From Loxodes magnus (lineage: Eukaryota > Ciliophora > Karyorelictea > Loxodida > Loxodidae): DNA of 64,000 bases. The position numbers and the translations under genes were made by a program. Shown piece after piece: positions 12,001 to 24,040 of this stretch. A model generated the notes under the pieces. It was not told where the DNA came from. It did not search any database and saw nothing but the letters and a program-made list of their open reading frames with translations. How positions within the stretch are numbered: position 1 is the stretch's first letter; each line of letters starts with the position of its first letter. The stretch covers positions 1-64,000 of the forward strand of contig CAMPDV010000909.1 in assembly GCA_946699065.1 (NCBI GenBank), read 5' to 3'.

Positions 12001-13825
12001 ATATAAGACTTATGTATTTTTCTACTTGCTTCCTGTCAAATGGTTTTATAAATACCACTTGTAATTCTGTCATGTAAACTTATTCATCAACAAATGGAGA
12101 AAAAAGGAATTTATACTTATCATTTCTTAAAGCATAGTCAGTTCTACAAGTGATTATATATTTAGCAAAGGGATATTTAGTCTTAAGCTTATTAGTTTAG
12201 ATTATACGAATATATTCTCCAATCTCTTCATAAGCATCTAATAGAAAAAGAATCTTTCTATACTTTAGCATCTAAGAATGAACTATTTGATATTATTATA
12301 AAGCTTTTTCTAGTAAACTGTCCTCATAATTTGTGATTGTTGGTATATGAACATATACTGGAAAATATTCATGCTTTTTCTTTAATAGATCATAAGCTAA
12401 ATTTTGTAAAAATAAAGTTTTTCCTGATCCTGATTCTCCAAGAAGCAATCAACCAGTTTTTTTATCATCTTCTAGAAATTTTAAAATTTTGCCTTTAAGA
12501 TATACTTTTTTATAGGATTAAGGATTGTCAGCACAAAATAAATTGACATAGGTTTTATTTTTTTCCTTTATTTCATTTTCTAAATCTTTGAATGTCTAAT
12601 AATGAGATTCTTCAGAAATACCTGTTAGTGCATATCAGTTTTCATCTAGTGTTCTTAAATACTCCGTTAATATCATATCTTATGTGACTATGGTTATAAT
12701 TAATTGCTTTTCCTATTTATTTTGCTCTAATTCTTTTTTCTCATATTCGAAAAGTAAAAATTTAAGATCAATAGCTTGCTTGAAATTCTTCATACTCAGC
12801 TCTATCAGAATTCTCAGTGCGTAAGATCTAACCATTCAATCCTTTTCTTTGCCCAATTCCCCTAATAAATTGCACGAATTAGTTTTCAACTCTTCACTAA
12901 CTTCTTTTTTTCTTATAATACACTACAAAAGATAACACGCTCTAAACTTCATTCACTGCTTTTCTTTTAAAACTTGTTGGAACTCCATAAAGTTCTCAAA
13001 ATCAAAATTTTTTATCAAATCATATGCTAACACATTTATACATCATAGCTTTATAATTTCACTTTCTAGATCTTTTTTTATTCATCCTGAACCTCATTTA
13101 TAGTAATCTTATATCCGTGACATTATTTCTTTGTCCTTAATTCGTGTACCGAATTATAAATTTTTATCTCATAATCCAAGTTTTAATAAATTATAAAAAG
13201 ACTAACTTTAGTTTACTTCTTTAATTTTTTTTGCTTATTTTAGAATTTTTTTACTTATGTCTATAGCAAAAAACAGTTCAGGTCCTCCTAATTAGAAAAT
13301 TTTTACCAAAGTTATACTTTTTTAAATTTTGGCTATTAGTTTTTTTTTAGTTTGGACATTCAAAATTACTTACTGAGTCTCTTTTTTTAAAATAATAATG
13401 CTTAGTAACTCAGGTAGTTATCTAGCTAGATATTCTTTTAGAAGTTATGGTCAATCTTAAAGCTTTTGATCAGAAATTACTTCCAAAATTATATTAACTA
13501 AGAGTAAAGGATTTTCAATCTACCTTATATCTACTTTTTAAATAAAATTAAGTCCTTGTAATAGTTTAGTTTTATCAAGTTTACTTAATCCTAAATTCAT
13601 TAAATTAAGTCCTTTTTTAAACTAAATCTCTTCTATAGAAATTACCTTTCTATTTTCTAGTTCTTCTCTATTATCTTCTTGAGTTAAAGTTTCTTGAAAC
13701 GTAAATTACTACTTTTAGTTTTATGGACTTTAAATATCTAGCTGTTTTTGATACCTTTGATTACGATTTTAATTTTTACTGGTAATGCAACCTCCTCCTT
13801 TTGTATCCTAACTATGTAGATACAT
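9081..13825 (-). CDS. STAND-type ATPase: NACHT, pentapeptide repeats, 14 WD40
   Basis: A large regulator of about 1580 residues, ATG 13825 to TGA 9081. Order: a helical N-terminal region; a P-loop GESGSGKT at about residue 463 and a Walker B-like LFLLDAYEE at about 520, typical of NACHT/STAND NTPases; helical linker; pentapeptide-type repeats near residues 865-910 (GADLRNSIFDSCNLSRAIL); then 14 WD40 repeats of the type SVCISSDNKWIVSGSDDKTI, enough for two seven-bladed propellers; a short helical tail. Most Trp codons in the repeats are TGA, while the terminator is also TGA. Frame changes occur at two T runs (9565-9570 and 9666-9670). Removing one base at each gives 1581 codons exactly. By family knowledge such proteins are nucleotide-driven switches in signalling or stress sensing, with WD40 as the sensor. 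The ligand is unknown. Confidence 0.88.
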
Positions 13826-14214
13826 AAAAATTTTTTAATGCTAGAATTTAACAAAAAATTAGAATAAGTTAATTGCTAATTTATCACCACTCTTAATTTT
13901 CGAATTTTGCTTTCTTATATTCCTACATCAAATAGAGTTTTAATAAGTATTCATATTTTTACTTTTTTGGAGTTTTTTAAATTTTATTTTAAAATCCAAA
14001 AAAATAAAAAAATAAAGAAAAATACATCAAAGTTATTATAAATATGCTAGAAGCTTTTTTAGCTTTATTTTACTGATTTTTTTTTCTTTTAACATTATTT
14101 TCTTAGAATTAATATGGCTTTTATTATTAATTAGTATCTTTAACTAAATGAGCTAGGGTTATCTTTATTTTAAGGAAATCTTTCTTCTAATTAAAGATGG
14201 AAAAAGTTTTGATT

Positions 14215-15027
14215 TTTCTTTGATCAAATGTACATGTCTTATCTGAGTTAATCCATAATTGAGGTAATTCTTCTTTCTCTTAAATAAACTACTAGAATTA
14301 TTCTTCCATCTTCTCGTAATTTTTCTTCAGTTTTTCTTAACAAATTCTAAGGCTACCATTGTACTTTTGAAATTATTTATTTTTCTATTAATTACCGAGA
14401 TCCTGTTTGAATAGAGTCACACTTGAATCAACTAATAACTGTTTCTTTCTGTAAATACCCCAAAAGCAGTTTCAATATAGCCACTTTGATGATGATTAAA
14501 AATTCTTTCGGTACTGCTCAAGTACTCTTTTTCACTTCAGACATTATCTCCATAAATATCCAGTCTTTTGAAAACAATATTAAGAGCTTGAAGTAAATTT
14601 TTTATTTTTATTAGAATCCTTTATTAAATTTCCATTTTATCTGTTTAAGTTAGTCTTTTTTTAATTGGTAAATTAATTTCTTCTTTAATTTTATATGGAT
14701 TTGCTACAAGGATTTTCTTTTCGCAAAATTGGAAGTTAAGGCTTCAATTAAAAATTAAATTTAACTTACCAAACCTTGATCTTCCTTTTTTTTATCTTAC
14801 AAAAGTTGCCGAAAATTCTAGTTTTCCTTCCTCAGAATTTATATTTCTGTATTCATTTTCTAAATTAAGGAAAAAACTAAATAACTTTTTGCTTATGCAA
14901 TTTCTCGATCTTTTTCAATATTTCCCAACCCTTAAAAGGAGTTAATTATCTTTTTTGAATTCTAGAATCTTGCTTGTTTACTAATACTTAAGATTGATCA
15001 ATTAAGTTAGAAATTTAAGGTTTCCAT
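14215..15027 (-). pseudogene. Decayed Gag-like copy
   Basis: About 800 bp clearly homologous to the ORF at 3825-4677 along its length (start METLNF..., coil, knuckle region, LRICQEKLKKNYEKMEEQF near the end). The knuckle is destroyed: the second Cys codon is now TTT and the His codon TAT, giving YCFQKTGYLWRQC. Several small indels break the frame, including near the 3' end where the other copy ends cleanly in TGA. Unlike the host genes, these losses hit key residues, so this is a true pseudogene. Confidence 0.65.
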
Positions 15028-15682
15028 TCCCAGGCTTTTTCTTGTAGCTATTATTATTTTCTCGCTTTTTATATTTATATTTAAGACTAAAAATTCTTTT
15101 ATCACATTTATCTAATATTTATGTAAACTCTTATATTAGCAATTTTGTTTCTGTCTTTTCATCTTTTTTCATTTGTTTACTTAATAGTTTAGATTAATAC
15201 TTGTTTAAGCTAATTTTTTACTTTTTTATACATTTTAATTATTTTTATTTATACATGTTTCTAGCTTTTCAACTGTTTAGATCTTAATAAATTATGAATC
15301 GATTTAGGTTTTTTCAGTATAATATTTAAGATAATGAATGAAAATAGTTTTGACGAAAAATATGGAAGAATAAGTCGAGAATGGTTTTTTTATCCTTTCT
15401 CCTTAAGTTTTTATTTCATATTTTTCCTCCTATAATTTCAGCTTTAATAGTAGCAAATGATTTCTAAATATTTTTAATACTTTGGGTTAATAAAAAAGTT
15501 CGGAGAACTAGTTAAACAGTTAAAATAAATTAAAATTTTTACTCAAGAAGTATAAAATTTTCGAAGATTGCAAATAGTAATCCTATAAATTTAGATTAAG
15601 GGATTAAATCTATAAATTAAAATAGATACAATTTAATAATAAAAATTGGTTAATATATTTGTTATAAAAATAAATAGGGAGG

Positions 15683-15960
15683 AGAAATCCTCTAACTGAA
15701 ACTGACTTAAACTCTGGTACCAGGAAGTACCTCATATATGAAGAACCAGACAAAGGAAGAAAAGATAAGATCGAAGAGGCATCAAGTAGCATTAATGACT
15801 AAAGATGCAAGATACTAAGGTCTCTTAGGGTAGCATTCCGATCGAGGCCATATAGAAGACAGAACTCACAAAGGAATACTAGCACTGTAGAGTACTTCTA
15901 CAAGGAATTTTTAAACTTTAAAAATCTTTATTAAAGAACGCTCTACGTGCTCTATAATCT
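15683..15960 (+). repeat. RCQILRSL repeat plus box (copy 3)
   Basis: Strongly similar to 7090-7325. It includes the segment encoding RCKILRSLRVAFRSRPYRRQ, the TCTTTATTAAAGA palindrome and the terminal box CTCTACGTGCTCTATAATC followed by a degenerate ATTT tail. The peptide frame starts near MKNQTKEEKIRSK but shifts before the motif. Confidence 0.5.
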
Positions 15961-16182
15961 CATTCGTTTATTTATATTTTAGAAAGCTTATAAAATATAA
16001 AGAATTTTTAATTAAATTATTATAATAAGGACTAAACTTTAGTAAGATTTAGCCTTAAAAAAAATGAAAATTATTTTTATACTATATATATAATGAATTT
16101 TAGTGATTCCACTTAATTAGGTTTAACACTGCTAAAAGATTATTAGTTTAAAAAATTAAATTTCCAATCTTTGTCTTTATTA

Positions 16183-16760
16183 TCTTATTTAAGTATAAAT
16201 CTAGAAGTACTACGTTAATTCTTTTTAATTACCAGTTTCTTGCTTCAGTCGAGTAAAATTTCAAGTTTCTGTTAGCTTCTCCTCCATTATGCAAATTTAA
16301 TTTCAATCAAGATTTCACTCCCTTTAAGCATCATTTTTCTGTATAATAGATCTTCCGGAGTGCAATAGAAATTACTTAATAATTGCTATCTCTTAAAATT
16401 TTCTAGTACTTATTGTTGTTGAAACTTTAGCATTTCTTTCTTCTCTTTGGTATGCAATTTTTATTAGTTATATATCCAGTTTCATTTCTATAGGATCGTT
16501 CTATGAAATATTTAAAAGAAATAGGCTTTCAGTCAATTTAGTTGATTAGTTGAAATTAGTTACTGTCTGTTCCTTTCTGAAATTAGGACGGTATGGATTT
16601 AAAAATTTTAGTACTAAGGTGCTTGAATCAAGATGCTAGATTTTTCCTTCAAGCTATTGTTTATGATGTTTAAGTTTATCGTCTTTATTTTACTTTTTTT
16701 GAAGTTATTAGAAGTTGAGCTAATAATTAAAGTGGCTTCAGGAGTAGTGATTCATCTACA
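16183..16760 (-). pseudogene. Decayed Gag-like copy, C-terminal half
   Basis: The minus strand matches the C-terminal half of the ORF at 48085: CTPEDLLYRKMMLKG, FAQ, LLDWSKKLVIKKNQRSTSR align with TTEGLLYRKKIYIG, FAQ, ELDWSKMPLIKKGERSTAR. The preceding stretch (SLFLLNISQNDPIEMKLD) matches SLFIKYKTTNDSIDVELN in the same copy. The expected zinc knuckle is not recognisable and frames change more than once. It is annotated as a decayed element copy. Confidence 0.5.
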
Positions 16761-17041
16761 CCTAGATACAGGTCATTAGCATGAATGCAGCTTCCTAATT
16801 AAAATTAAAATTGAATAATCCGGCTTACCATCGGCAAGGGTTTGACGATAAGTAGACCATAGTGATGGAATTCACTGAATGCAGATATCCAAATATCAAC
16901 TGCTTATCCCCACACATGCCACCAGTATCTGTTAGCACTTAAAGTCCGTATATTAAGAGTTATGGCTGAACAGGGTGCTGAGATTCAGATCAGAATAGAT
17001 GGAACAATTTTAGTTTAATAAATATATAGAAGATAAAAAAT

Positions 17042-17790
17042 ATGTCGAACCTCAGAAAGGGATTATTTTCCGCTCCAAGGAACTAGAAGCCTTGTACCAA
17101 ACTACAGAATCAGAAAATAAATAGAACTCTGAAAACCACTAGCACTACATTAACTCCAGTCTCGAAAGTAGGCGAAGTCCACTCTATATCAGGATGTCTC
17201 GAAATTTAATCCTTCATGTCAGGTGAACATGAAATAGCTCATCAAGGTGGTGCTAAATCTCTTGGAAGAGGTTAAGAAGCTTCGGAAGAAAAACGAGAAA
17301 CTAACAGAACTATTAACCTAAGATTTTAAGACTCAATGAGCCAAGACTGGCTATCCAAGAAAGAGAAATTGTCTCACTATGGTACTACCAACGAGATAAA
17401 TCAGTTAAGAGAAATTTTAGATATAAAAGATTAAAGAGTAAAATCAATAGATTGAAAATGACATACAGAATTAAAAGAACTTCCAAAATCAACAGAATCT
17501 ACAAGAGCATAACATTGTCATAGAAAACAAAGGCCGCTGGAAACTATACGGTGTGAAGAAAAATTCAGAAAGCAATGTTATTTTTATAATAGCACATGAC
17601 ATCTGTATAAAAAATACCAGAAAATTTAGAATATTAAAAAAGAGATTGAATCGAAAAGAACAATTAGACCAGAATTAGACCAGGAAGAAGAACATATCAA
17701 AACTTTAATGATCTAGCAATTTCAGACTGTAAAACTTATTTTAAGCGACAGTGATCCAACTTTTGCTAAGCAATTTAAAATTTAAATAAA
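17042..17790 (+). CDS. Gag-like copy with degraded knuckle
   Basis: A plus-strand ORF begins MSNLRKGLFSAPRNQKPCTK at 17042. It contains the coil MKQLIKVVLNLLEEVKKLRK, nearly identical to MEQLIKVVLNLQEEVKRLKK in the intact copy at 2019-2990. The coil and flanks lie in two frames, so at least two indels are present. The knuckle site near 17565-17610 reads CYFYNSTWHLYKKY. Two of the three Cys have become Tyr (TGY to TAY), while His is kept. A helical tail follows. Probably non-functional as an RNA-binding protein. Confidence 0.5.
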
Positions 17791-18239
17791 TAGAAGTTAA
17801 TTTACTAATTGGTTTTTAAGAGAAATTTACCCTTTTTCTATGAGAATTTAGCAAAGATTTTCTATTTTATATATTATTAGCAAAAATAAGGATTTATGTA
17901 TTAAAAAATAATTAAAATTTTTGGATTTATCTTAGAAGTTCATATTAAAAGCTTTTTATTTTAAATTATTATTTTATAAAAAATCTAAAATTAATTATTT
18001 TATTTAAACGTACAAAAATAAAGTTTAAAAAAAAGAAAATTTAAATTTTTTATTTCTATTATTAAAAAAAGTATGCAACTTAAAATAAAATAGAGTAAAA
18101 TATAGTAAGTAAAAATGAAAGACTAAAATACTTCAAAGGTTTTATTTTAAGATTTTACTAAATTATACAGTATTTTAAACTAATAAAAATTTTGTTTAAT
18201 AGAAAATGGAAGATTAAAAAATGTTGTCTTGTTAAAAAA

Positions 18240-19090
18240 AACTTAAAAACTTTGTTAAAGCCTTAGTAGTCAGCTATCTGACCTATTCTATCAGCTTGTC
18301 TCTATTAGTTTGTCTTGAATTCCTACTAGGCTTAGTTAGGCGGTGTAGCATTTCATTAGTGCACCATCCTTTAATATTCGGAATAGTTTTGGTCTTGCAC
18401 TTAGCGTTCCTAATTATTTCTACAAGGATTAAGATTTGAATTAAAGAATTTTTTTCTATAAATTTTTCCGCTTTATGTTGGATATATCCTAAATAGTTTT
18501 CTAAAAATATCTTATTTATTCTTTCTTTAAATTTCGCTTAGTTAGTAGCAGTATTTTCATTGGTGTTATTTATTGTACACGTAGCATTTTATTCTTCTTT
18601 TAAACTATTATTCTTGTAACACTTATTTAATTTAAATTTACTACTTATTTTAAATAAACATTTACTGTTTATTTTAATTTGAGGCTTCATTTTCTATTTC
18701 CATAGGATCTGATTAATTCTGTTAAATCGAAAATGGCGTTACCTGAATTTATTATTAAATTTAAAGAATTCTTTGTTCCAGTTTGTTTTCTATTTCTTAT
18801 GATGATTAATATTGTTTCTCAAGTAAAGACGTTATTAGTTTTTCTAATTTTTCTACTTTATCAGTGAGGTATCTATTTTTGAACATAAACTCTTTTAATG
18901 ACTTAGATAATATTTCTATTTGAGTTTGTGTCGGAAGTTTTTTTAATTCTGGATTTCCAAGTGGTTAATGTTCGTCATATCAATCATATTTCTCACTTTC
19001 ACTCATTGTAATTATTTCGCTTTTTTATTTTTTAGAGAATTTTCCTGTTTAAATGTTTTGTTTAAAGTTCTGTTATTTCTTAGAAGCCAT
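18240..19090 (-). CDS. Gag-like coiled-coil protein, MASKKQQ type
   Basis: One frame of about 280 residues on the minus strand from ATG 19090 (MASKKQQNFKQNIQTGKFSK). It has a coil at about residues 55-110 (FKNRYLTDKVEKLEKLITSL), a Gln-rich linker, a short knuckle-like site CYVYNKQHQWKYC (second Cys replaced by Tyr and one residue short), and the family motif SGKIYRKKFFNSN. A Gln/Arg-rich tail follows. The start motif is shared with the ORFs at 49188 and 55902. No in-frame TGA lies near the 3' end, so the exact end is uncertain. RNA or DNA binding is inferred and may be lost. Confidence 0.55.
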
Positions 19091-19149
19091 TTTATATATT
19101 TAATAAAAATGCAGAAAAATGTTTTAGAATCAAAAAAAGAAACTTGTTG

Positions 19150-20880
19150 ACATTGTAATCAAAATAAAAGTTATAGCATATTATATATTCTAAAGCATTA
19201 ATAAATCATAAAGAAATTAAAATTTCGAATGCAATTTTTATTAATTTAGAAGCTTATAAAATTTTAATCTTATAAATAAAAATAAAATAAAAAAATATTT
19301 TTTTATAAATGCTTATTTTTATTTTTATTTACCTTTTTTAATATAAAAGTTAATTATTAACATTTTCAAACTCCAATCCTTTTACTCTAAACATATTTTA
19401 CTATAAATCAAATTTTCTTTATAGATTAAAATTTGTTTATATTGTTAAAAAAAGTAAATAATATTTTTAGCAAGATTGTTTGTCTTTTTTTTTCCAATAA
19501 ATGCAAGTAAAAAAATTTAAGAATTAAAAGAAGATTATTAAAATAAGTAAGTATTATGAGTGCTTATATGGATAAATTTTCTTTTTATATCTTTTATATT
19601 AAAAATTAACACTTAGCGTTAATAAAACTTTTAAGCTATAAAAATATTTTAACTATCAAGGTAATTTTGATTTATAAAATCAATTTTTTTACTCACAAAT
19701 ACTCAAAAAATTGTTAATGTTTTTACTTTTTTTCATTTTTCATCGATTTTCATAATTTTATATTATTTAAATGTTTAAATTCAAAATTTAATTTTTTGCT
19801 CTATACATGATTGAAACTTAAGGAGCCAAAAATTAAAAATAATTAACATCTTTTTTAGATTTGGTTTATTTAAATTTTCGAAAATTCTTCTTTAAATAAT
19901 TAACTAAAACTGGAAAAATGTAAATAATTAAGTTTATTTAATATTCGGGTGTATTCAAATAAATAACTATAAAAGTCTCATTCGTAAGTTTTATAAATTA
20001 ATTATAATAATCTATTATTGAGCCATTTTTTTAATTATCAAAAATAAAATAAAAAAAGATTTAATTTACCACTTTTCTTCAAAATCCGGTATTAAATTAA
20101 AATTAATTTTTTGAAAAAGTTTTATATTTGTGCTAATTTTAAATTGTCTAGCCTTTTTTTTGAAAATCATTTATTTTACCAATTTTTTTAAATCCTTTAT
20201 AAATATTTATTTTCCTTTTTTCTTCACTATTTTAACTTCTTTTGATTTATAGTTTATACGAAAAAAATTTATCAAAGATGCTATCAACTGAATAATTTTT
20301 GTTTATCTGATCTATTTATGATCGAATTTAGAACTCTTTTACAAATTTATTTTCTAATGCTTAAACTTACAAAATTTTTGTTTGATGGTGGAATTTATAA
20401 AGTATTAAAAGAGAAAATTAGAGAAAAAGGAAAAATAATCTAGACATGTTTCTTAAAATACTAAAACTGAGACTTAAAAGAATTTCAGTATAATTCTAAT
20501 TCATTTTTTAACTATTTTTACGATGACGTTAAAGAAGGATATAATTCTAAATCATACCTAAATAAATATTTCATCAATCTTAAACTTTTTTGAATAAAAA
20601 AGCTTTTTTTAAAAAAAGAGAAAAGTTTAATACAAAAATATATAGATACAATATTTTTAAAGTAGGCATTTATTTATTATTTTAACTAAGGGGTAAAATA
20701 GACTATCCCCATTCCTTTTTTATACTTCTGGTTAATCCTAATATAATTATAAAAAAAATTATAATGAAAACTGATTTTATTTTTATTATCTAGAGTTTTG
20801 AGCTGTTTTGTCTTTTTTTATTTTACAATCTGTTCTACTGAAGTTTAAATTTTGCTAATTGAGATAGGTAGTAAAAAACA
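19150..20880. other. AT-rich spacer
   Basis: Low-complexity AT-rich DNA. Some frames look weakly protein-like but no motif or TGA-closed gene can be supported. Confidence 0.4.
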
Positions 20881-20885
20881 GCTAA

Positions 20886-21142
20886 TTTTGAAAAATGTTT
20901 CGTGGATTTTTAAAAGTATTAGCTATACAAAGTTTCTTGATGAAAAAATAGAAGTATTAAAATTAGAAAAAAGTATAACCAGATTGGTAAGTTAAAAATA
21001 CGTAGAAGTAAAAAGTAACTAATATACTAAATTGAATAGTTTTAAAGGTGTATGAAATTACGAACTTAATATCTTCTTTGACTCATTTTTTACTATGAAA
21101 CTTATATATTTAATATTCAATAAAACTGAAAAAAAAACTTGA
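20886..21142 (+). CDS. Possible small coding segment
   Basis: A frame with LDEKIEVLKLEKSITRLVSQ and VEVKSNQYTKLNSFKGVWNY ends at TGA near 21142. The sequence just upstream reads KMFRGFLKVLAIQSF in another frame. No domain is recognised. It may be the 5' part of the gene that follows. Confidence 0.25.
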
Positions 21143-21289
21143 AGATTGAGTATCCCCCATTTTTGTTTTCCATTACTACTAAATCTAAAGGAATAAACAC
21201 ATCCTTGTATAATTTTATTTCAGTTCTCTAAATAGCAACGATAAGACTTGGAACATAACATCAATCTTACTTATTCAATCAAAATTTTC

Positions 21290-23296
21290 TAATATAATGA
21301 TATAATCAACAATTCAATAAAAAAAGCAAAAAAAGTGAAAAGCATAAATATCGATATAAAAGAGAAAATGAAAAATAAAAAAAGTTTAGATAAAATAGAG
21401 TATTTAGCTTAAAATCTGATTTTAACTTTTTCAAAGTACCTACTTAAAATTATAGAATATAGTCTTAATTTATTTACTAGAAAGCTTCATTTTATCCATT
21501 TTTAATAAATGTTCCTAGTTTAATAGGCTTAAAGATATGTGTAACTTATTATGTTTCTTTTGGTCATTTTTTGGAATATTTTAGAAATAAAGATTATCAG
21601 TTTCATTATTTTAAATATGTAACAAATATAAGGAAGTAAAAAATGAGGTGGAGATAAAAGAAACTTAAGGGAAAGATGAAATACTCCGTTTGCTTTGAAA
21701 AATGGATCATATAATATGGCACATCTTAATAGCTTAGAAAGTAAAGAATTCTAAATATCTCCTAAGATAAATTTGAGGTAGAAACCAAAATTCAATTGCT
21801 ATTTAGTGAATAACTGAAAGAAGATAAAATAAGCTTTAATATACTTGCAGAATTAAAATTTGAATTTTCTAACAGAAAAAATAATAAATTTGCATTTATA
21901 GCATATAAGATTAAATATCTTTTGTATCTACATAAAATATAGAATTACTTAGGCTTAAAATTAAACTTAATAAAATAGGAGTAAAAATTGAGAGACTTAG
22001 ATAACTAGTAATCATGAGGATTAAAAGAGTCTTTTTACGAAGAATTTAACTGAGCAAATTAAAGAATCTGTAATTTTATAATCAAAAAATAAGTGGTTGA
22101 GATATAAAGATCGATAAGATAGAAAGATGTAACAAAATAATTAACTTTTGGAAAAGAAAAAATCCTCTCATTATGAAAGAATTATCGATTAATAAGAAGA
22201 AGATTTGCAATAAAACTATCAATTTAAGTAACAAAAGAGCAATCTAACCTTAGTAACTTGATTTAAAACCTTTAGATTAAAAATAAACCTTGCAAAATAG
22301 AGCTTAAAAGATACTTTATGTAGGTTCTAGTGAGAAATATAGTTCTAAGATTGATGAAAATGATAACAACAAAAAGTGTGAAATTTTAGGTGGAAGAGAT
22401 AAATTCAAGCTAGGAAACCATTCATAAGAAAATTATGCGTAGCTAGAAAGAAAAAAATGAGGTATTGTGAAACAATTTTGATTTAAAATTTCAGTTAAAA
22501 ATAATAAAAAATGACTGTAATTAGATTTATCTGTCTGAGCTAAACTAAGTTGAAGTTATTTTAAATATCAGAAATTTTATTATAATAAAAGCTAATCTAT
22601 CACCTTTTTACCTATGAAACTATCAGTTAGTAGCTTATTATTAAATCTATTTACAAGTGAATATTTTATTTTAATATGCTATCTCTTTTATAGTAACTAA
22701 TGTCTTAATGAAATAAATTGAAACTAGTAGTAGACTATCTTAGTTAAAATATATTGGCGATTATGATGAAAACAGAGCCAGTATGATTGAAGCATTCTAA
22801 TTTGAATCTAATCCAGTTTATTTAAATTAACTATTGGCATTGAATTCTTTTTTCCTTTGGCTTTATTAGCGTCTTTACTTAGATAATTAATATAGAATAT
22901 TACAAAAAGGAAATTTAAAATTGGTATACTGGGTTTTTGATAGTTACTATAGCTGAAAAAGGAATTTCGAAACATAGTGTAGTTAGAGTCGAATTTTTTT
23001 AATAAAAAGCAATAGAAAATTCATTCAAAGGCTTTAAGAAAGAAAAAAAACATATTATTTATCAAACCTACAAGCTAAATTTTACAGAGAAAGACAGGGA
23101 GCTCTAAAATAAATAAATCTCTAAATCAGATTGGAAAGAAGGTTCATAAACCTAAATAATTACCTTATCTTAGTCTAAATTTGAATACATACCTATGCTT
23201 AATCTCATAAAAACACACATCTAGGAAGAACAACTTAATGAATTAGTTTATAACTTAGAAACAAAAATTAACGAAATGGGAGAAATTCCCAAGTGA
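21290..23296 (+). CDS. Unrecognised protein, several frame changes
   Basis: A plus-strand region with strongly protein-like patches and a clean TGA end at 23294-23296. Patches include SLDKIEYLAQNLILTFSKYL, FEVETKIQLLFSEQLKEDKI, KWLRYKDRQDRKMQQNNQLL, YSSKIDENDNNKKCEILGG, YDENRASMIEAFQFESNPVY and, at the end, EEQLNELVYNLETKINEMGE. They lie in different frames, so at least four indels or introns must be assumed. One hydrophobic helix is near the middle. I do not recognise the family. The start is unresolved: an ATG at 21643 overlaps a TGA in another frame. It could be two adjacent genes. Confidence 0.45.
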
Positions 23297-23713
23297 TTTT
23301 CTAAACTAAATAAGCAAATTCAAAAGTTTGATATAAAGACTAATTTCATTATAATAACCTATTTTTTGATTATTTTAAACTCTAAAGTAAGAGAAATGAT
23401 AATACTCTTAGCTCAAGAATTTTAGAGAGTTAAGCTAGTAGAAATGAGAGGTAGATATTGCAAGATTTGATCCAGTCTTTTAAGAATTTTTTTTATATGC
23501 TGCTATTTTATTCGAGACATAGATTTGTCCTTAATCTAATATTTATTGAGAGTTTACTTTCATCATGTCAATGAATAAAGATATCAACTAAGGTAAAAAT
23601 GTTTAGGTAACTATTAACTAAGTTAGATTTTAGAAATAGGTAAGGCATCATTTAGGTTACTTTACATTCTCTTTATAATAAATTTTTTAATTCAAGGTTT
23701 GGCGAAACTAAAA

Positions 23714-23784
23714 CGCACAATACAGGAATCGAACCCGGGTCACATGAATGGGAATCATGCATTCTGCTACTACACCTTTATGTT
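23714..23784 (-). pseudogene. Degraded tRNA-Gly(CCC)
   Basis: Strong match to the intact tRNA-Gly at 43113-43183 across the D-loop, anticodon arm and 5' T-arm. The anticodon CCC is kept. However, the 5' acceptor strand no longer pairs with ATTGTGC, and two T-stem pairs are broken (CCTGT for CCCGG). Unlikely to be a working tRNA. Confidence 0.75.
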
Positions 23785-24040
23785 TATTCTTTCTACTCAA
23801 TAAGGAATAAAATATAATAACTGTACTTTACCATATTTAAGTTACTATCAGCTCATCAACTTTATAAAATTATTCTTTTCTATAGCTTTCAGTTATACAC
23901 ATAACGCTTAAAAACTCAAAAGACTGAAGATTTAATGTCCTTTAAAAAAGTTCCTTTTAAATAAGTATTAAACCAAAAAAATAAGAGGAAGAAAACTCAT
24001 AAAAAAGGCTGTTTATAAATTTCCCGGTTAAGGATTAAAA

